A DNA stretch of 64,000 nucleotides from VAZQ01 sp963753575. Lineage in GTDB: Bacteria; Pseudomonadota; Alphaproteobacteria; Rhizobiales; Xanthobacteraceae. Made by a program: the position numbers and the translations under genes. The notes beneath the pieces are model-generated. The model saw only the letters and a program-made list of their open reading frames with translations, ran no database searches and had not been told where the DNA came from. Positions 60,778-64,000 of this stretch are shown one piece after another (the first letter of the stretch is position 1; each line of letters opens with the position of its first letter). The stretch spans positions 4,946,068 to 5,010,067 of the forward strand of contig CAVWCR010000003.1 in NCBI GenBank assembly GCA_963753575.1. The letters are read 5' to 3'.

Positions 60778-61494
60778 TCAGTTCGGCGTGCGCACGCCGT
60801 TCTCGAGGTTGGCGAGGCGATAGCCGACACCGAGCTCGGTAAGCAGGATTTCCGGTTGGGTCGGATCCTGCTCGATCTTCTGCCGCAGCTTGCGCACGAA
60901 GATGCGCAGATAGTGGGTATCGAGCAGGTGCGGGGAGCCCCACACTTCCTTGAGCAGGAATTGGTGTGTCACCACGTTGCCGGCGTGCTGGGCGAGAATC
61001 TGCAGGAGCCGATACTCCTTCGGGGTGAGAGTTACACGCGCTCCGTTGAGCGTCACGATGCGTGCGGCAAGGTCGATGGTGAGTGGCCCCGCTTTGACGA
61101 CCGGCTCGCCGGTCGTGGCCCGCGCTTGCCGGCGCATGGCGGCGCGCGCGCGTGCGAGGAGTTCGGCCATGCCGAACGGCTTGACCACATAGTCGTCGGC
61201 GCCGTTCTCGAGCATGCGCACCTTTTCGCTTTCACTCGATCGCACCGACAGCACGATCAGGGGCACGGCCGACCACGAGCGCAGCCGCTCGAGCACGTCG
61301 CCGCCATCCATGTCGGGCAGACCGAGGTCGAGGATCACGAGGTCGGGCTGCTTGAGCGTCACGCTCCTGAGGGCGTCGGCGCCGGTCTCGGCGTCCTGCA
61401 CCTGGAAGCCGTCGAGTTCAAGGCCGGCGCGCAGAAACCGACGGATCTGCACTTCGTCATCGACGACGAGAACAAGGGGTTCTGATTCACTCAT
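60778..61494 (-). CDS. kdpE: OmpR-family response regulator, KdpE-like
   Basis: A 238-residue regulator with a receiver domain (acid pocket D12-D13, phospho-acceptor D56 in ILDLGLPDMDG, K104 region VVKPFG) and a winged-helix DNA-binding domain from about residue 130 (LTPKEYRLLQILAQHAGNVV, LRIFVRKLRQKIE). These match KdpE, the activator of the kdpFABC potassium pump. The start overlaps the kinase stop by 8 bp. No kdpABC genes are in the window, so the assignment to K+ control is inference. Confidence 0.85.
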   Translation of the reverse strand: MSESEPLVLVVDDEVQIRRFLRAGLELDGFQVQDAETGADALRSVTLKQPDLVILDLGLPDMDGGDVLERLRSWSAVPLIVLSVRSSESEKVRMLENGADDYVVKPFGMAELLARARAAMRRQARATTGEPVVKAGPLTIDLAARIVTLNGARVTLTPKEYRLLQILAQHAGNVVTHQFLLKEVWGSPHLLDTHYLRIFVRKLRQKIEQDPTQPEILLTELGVGYRLANLENGVRTPN

Positions 61495-63016
61495 CCGGTG
61501 CGGCCTCAGGTTGCGTTGCGTCGGGATTGTACGGCAAGAGAAGTGACACGGTTGTTCCCCGTTCGGCGCCTTCGCTTACGGCCTCCAACTGCCCCCCGTT
61601 CGCGCCCACGAAGGCCTTGGCGATCCAAAGCCCGAGGCCCGAGCCGGAGGTTGTGGCCGCCAGCCGCCCGCCACGGAAGAAGCGCTGGCCGAGCTGGGCC
61701 TTTTCGTCCGTGGTGAGTCCTGAACCGCGATCTTGCACCGAGAGCACCACGTTGTGACCGTTGCGCTTGGCGCAAACATCGATCGTTGAGCCGTTCGGCG
61801 AGTATTTGGCTGCGTTGTCAACAATCTGCACAAACGCCTGCTGAATCAGCACCGGATCGGCATAGATGAAGGGGAGGTTCGAGTCCATATTGAGCACGAC
61901 GTTGTGATCGGCAAGCCGCCTGCGCCGGCGTTCCAGAGCGGCGTTAACGATGTCGGAGGGCTCGACCCATTCGAGCCGCGGCCTGATTTGGTGCCGGCTG
62001 ATCCGAGTCGCGTCCAGGAGGTTCTGGATGTCGTTGTTGAGCCGCTCGGCCTCGTCGCGCACGACCCCGGTCAGCGCCCACAGACGCTCATCCTGCGCAA
62101 TCGCCTGCGAGCCCCGCAGGACCGTCGCGGCGCCCAGGATCGACGCCAGCGGCGTGCGCAATTCGTGCGACACCGAGCCGATCAGCGCCTCGCGCAGGAG
62201 CTCGGTCTCCGATCGCATCTTGGCCTCGGTGAGCGCGCGCGCGACATCGAGCCGTTCCAGCGTTGCGGCCGCGTCCGCGAGCGCGTCGTCGACGCGGCTG
62301 CGCATCTCGTCGACCGCCGGCGAGTTGCCGAGGTCGATCGCGATCACGCCGAAATCCGGCGTGCGCTGTGACACACGGCGCACCAGCCAGGTGTTGCCGG
62401 CGCCGTCGTTAACCGTTGTGGTGAGCGCTGCACCGCGCTGGTTGCTGGCGATCCCCGCCCGCACCGGTTCGGGCACTTCGGTCTCCTGGGCGGCGTCCTG
62501 TCCCGCCCCGAACAGAAACACCTTGCGCTGGACCAGCGCGGCGAGGTGCTCTTCGATCGCGCGGTGGATGTCGGAAACCGATGGTGCAGCTGCGAGCTGC
62601 CGCGAGAACGCATAGAGATCGCTCATCTGGTTCTCGCGCTGGCGCGCGAGCTCGGCCTGTCGCTTCATCGAGTTGGCGAGATGGCTGGTCACCAGCGCAA
62701 CGATCATGAACAGGACGAGGTTGATGATCTCGGCCGGTCGCGCGACGAAATAGGTGTAGAACGGCGCGTAGAAGAAATAGCCGGACCACAGCACGCCCGC
62801 GACTGCGGCGGCCAGCGCCGGCACGCGGCCGAGGTGCCAGCCGGCCAACAACACCGGCAAGAGATAGATGACCGATCCGCGCCGCACGCCGACATAGCGG
62901 ATCAGCGTCCAGGCGACGACCGTCGTCGCCGCCACCATGAGGAGGGCGAGCACGACACCGCGCAATTCGCGCCAGACCGCATCAAGTCGCAACGCCGTGG
63001 GCCATCTATACGCCAT
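61487..63016 (-). CDS. Short KdpD-like sensor histidine kinase (DUF4118-GAF-HisKA-HATPase)
   Basis: A 509-residue membrane kinase. Four transmembrane helices (residues about 20-105) correspond to the KdpD/DUF4118 membrane unit. A GAF-like region follows (about 140-255), then the H-box GSVSHELRTPLASILGAA and an HATPase domain with FVQIVDNAAKYSPNG and GSGLGLWIAKAF. The N-terminal KdpD ATP-binding and UspA-like domains of full-length KdpD (about 400 residues) are absent. The gene overlaps kdpE in the order kinase-regulator. Confidence 0.88.
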   Translation of the reverse strand: MAYRWPTALRLDAVWRELRGVVLALLMVAATTVVAWTLIRYVGVRRGSVIYLLPVLLAGWHLGRVPALAAAVAGVLWSGYFFYAPFYTYFVARPAEIINLVLFMIVALVTSHLANSMKRQAELARQRENQMSDLYAFSRQLAAAPSVSDIHRAIEEHLAALVQRKVFLFGAGQDAAQETEVPEPVRAGIASNQRGAALTTTVNDGAGNTWLVRRVSQRTPDFGVIAIDLGNSPAVDEMRSRVDDALADAAATLERLDVARALTEAKMRSETELLREALIGSVSHELRTPLASILGAATVLRGSQAIAQDERLWALTGVVRDEAERLNNDIQNLLDATRISRHQIRPRLEWVEPSDIVNAALERRRRRLADHNVVLNMDSNLPFIYADPVLIQQAFVQIVDNAAKYSPNGSTIDVCAKRNGHNVVLSVQDRGSGLTTDEKAQLGQRFFRGGRLAATTSGSGLGLWIAKAFVGANGGQLEAVSEGAERGTTVSLLLPYNPDATQPEAAPDE

Positions 63017-63041
63017 GTGCGCCGGGGGCTGTCGTTGACCG

Positions 63042-63179
63042 CTAGTGTGGCTTTGGTTCAGAAGTCCGCATCATTTTTGCCGCTCGTCCGAGATCCGGAT
63101 TCCTGAACCAAAGCCACATTAGATCAATAAGTTGCCAGTGTCCTTCGATTCCGTAGGAACTTCTGATCGTCGGCACCAG
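63042..63179 (+). repeat. Variant of the CTAG repeat: module C (63042-63122) plus a hybrid remnant (63135-63179)
   Basis: Module C runs from CTAGTGTGGCTTTGGTTCAG to CTGAACCAAAGCCACATTAG: a new stem sequence in the position of module A. The linker ATCAATAAGTTG resembles that of the other copies. The right part begins CCAGTG like module B but ends GGAACTTCTGATCGTCGGCA (then CCAG) like module A, so it is a fused remnant. It occupies much of the 364-bp gap between kdpD and doxX, in which I see no gene. Confidence 0.85.
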
Positions 63180-63380
63180 GATAATACGCCTCCCGGCCCG
63201 CGGTCACCCCTCGTTTCTGGCTGCCAGGCGACCGTGCTGACCGCACGGCTGCCCCCCATTGGCCAGGCGCCGCCCTGCGGGTTGGCCACAGGCAAGGGCG
63301 CGGCAATTGTGCCTGGCCCTTGCCTATTCGGGACCGCTCCATAGGCTTACCGCTTGTTTCGCCAAAAAGGGGGAATCGAC

Positions 63381-63824
63381 ATGTCCGATGCCATGCGCGA
63401 GCGGGTGGTCCGCGAGCCGAAACTCTTGCTGCCCTTCCTGCAATCCTTCTACAACGTGGTTGTCCCACTGGCCTGGCCGGTGGCCCGCTTTGCGTGCGGC
63501 TTTCATCTCATTATCCACGGCTGGGGCAAGGTCATGCGCGGCGGCACGGTCTCCAGATCTACGATCGCGTTCGGGATCTTCCTGACGTTCATCGAATTCG
63601 TGGGTGGCCTCTGCATCACGGTCGGCCTGTTCACGCGCTTCTTCGCGGCGGCGGTCGCGATCGAGATGGCCTATCTCACCTTCATCCAGTATTGGCACAA
63701 CGGCTATGGCTGGCGCACCGACGGCTATGAATACGTGCTGATGTGGGGACTGCTGGCGTTCGCGATCGCGTTGCGCGGCGGCGGCGACTATTCGCTCGAC
63801 CGGGTGATCGGGCGCGAGCTTTAG
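63381..63824 (+). CDS. DoxX family membrane protein
   Basis: A 147-residue protein with four transmembrane helices. The DoxX pattern is visible: ARFACGFHLIIHGWGKVMRG, FIEFVGGLCITVGLFTRFFA and YEYVLMWGLLAFAIALRGGG before a final YSLDRVIG. DoxX-like proteins are linked to redox and quinone functions in some species; no specific activity is known here. GGGGGA precedes ATG 63381; nine more codons upstream are open but unlikely. Confidence 0.88.
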   Translation: MSDAMRERVVREPKLLLPFLQSFYNVVVPLAWPVARFACGFHLIIHGWGKVMRGGTVSRSTIAFGIFLTFIEFVGGLCITVGLFTRFFAAAVAIEMAYLTFIQYWHNGYGWRTDGYEYVLMWGLLAFAIALRGGGDYSLDRVIGREL

Positions 63825-63826
63825 AC

Positions 63827-63847
63827 CATGATCCCGAAAGGATCATG
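63827..63847 (+). terminator. Hairpin CATGATCC/GGATCATG after doxX
   Basis: A perfect 8-bp stem with loop CGAAA begins three bases after the DoxX stop. It belongs to the CCATGATCC type of intergenic repeat seen at 48889 and is followed by AATCGCTAATCAACCTAAAA, continuing CGATTTGGCTCTAG. It may work as a terminator, though there is no T-run. Confidence 0.5.
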
Positions 63848-64000
63848 CGGCCAGACAAGCGCCTGGAGCGAAATCGCTAATCAACCTAAAACGATTTGGC
63901 TCTAGTTTGGCTCTAGGATGGCATTTGGTGGGACAGCCTTGTTTCGCTGGGGTGCCTTCGTTAAATAGCGCCGGCGTCGCGTTTTCCGCGTCGCCACGGA

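Noticed and set aside
60402..60830. 142-codon - strand frame between the small hypothetical gene and kdpE
   Set aside because: Overlaps the better-supported 78-residue gene and shows only Arg/Ser-rich composition without a ribosome site.

Overview
The window reads as a chromosomal segment of a high-GC alphaproteobacterium of the order Rhizobiales (Hyphomicrobiales), probably in the Bradyrhizobium/Pseudolabrys/Rhodoplanes neighbourhood. This placement is inference from gene content: IalB-type proteins, many Bug/TctC solute-binding proteins, ethylmalonyl-CoA pathway enzymes, an HpnP-like hopanoid radical SAM protein, DUF2293, and leu genes scattered around asd and the ribosomal operon. I see no rRNA, tRNA, CRISPR array, intact insertion sequence or prophage.

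Layout. 1-12 kb: end of an N-formylglutamate amidohydrolase-like gene, a DHA2 efflux pump, a UBP zinc finger, an HpnP-like radical SAM protein, a site-2 protease with CBS domains, phhB, a TPR/glycosyltransferase-like protein, an IalB protein and rlmN. 12-15 kb: an accessory islet with a small lipoprotein, a PAP2 protein, a zinc-ribbon protein, an Imm35-like protein, a nonsense-mutated gene and a non-coding block of consecutive perfect hairpins. 15-26 kb: lytic transglycosylase, E1 alpha/beta dehydrogenase, a TctC protein, argG and sdhCDAB. 26-33 kb: LysR regulator, mesaconyl-CoA hydratase, a cytochrome b/molybdoenzyme pair, tctBA, ndh and leuB. 33-39 kb: a cobalamin riboswitch ahead of nrdA-nrdB, then two TctC genes. 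39-53 kb: asd, a membrane GAF-like protein with a small partner, carbonic anhydrase, a malyl-CoA thioesterase-like protein, leuD, a TauD dioxygenase, leuC and two binding proteins. 53-58 kb: ffh-rpsP-rimM-(NADAR)-trmD-rplS on the minus strand. 58-64 kb: a TctC gene plus a split TPP decarboxylase, kdpE with a short kdpD, and DoxX.

How genes work together. Central metabolism is well represented: succinate dehydrogenase, NDH-2, leucine and lysine/threonine-family biosynthesis, and two ethylmalonyl-CoA pathway enzymes. Five TctC-type binding proteins and one tctBA channel suggest broad carboxylate uptake. Two of these binding-protein genes sit beside TPP enzymes.

The most unusual signal is non-coding. 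A modular family of CTAG-bounded palindromes recurs at about eight places, on both strands, with compensatory changes in the stems. Copies abut or supply stop codons, and one lies inside an operon. Other palindromic families (GTCGTCCCCGC type, GTAGGGTGGGCA type, CCATGATCC type) and the hairpin string at 14.3-14.6 kb add to an unusually repeat-rich intergenic landscape.
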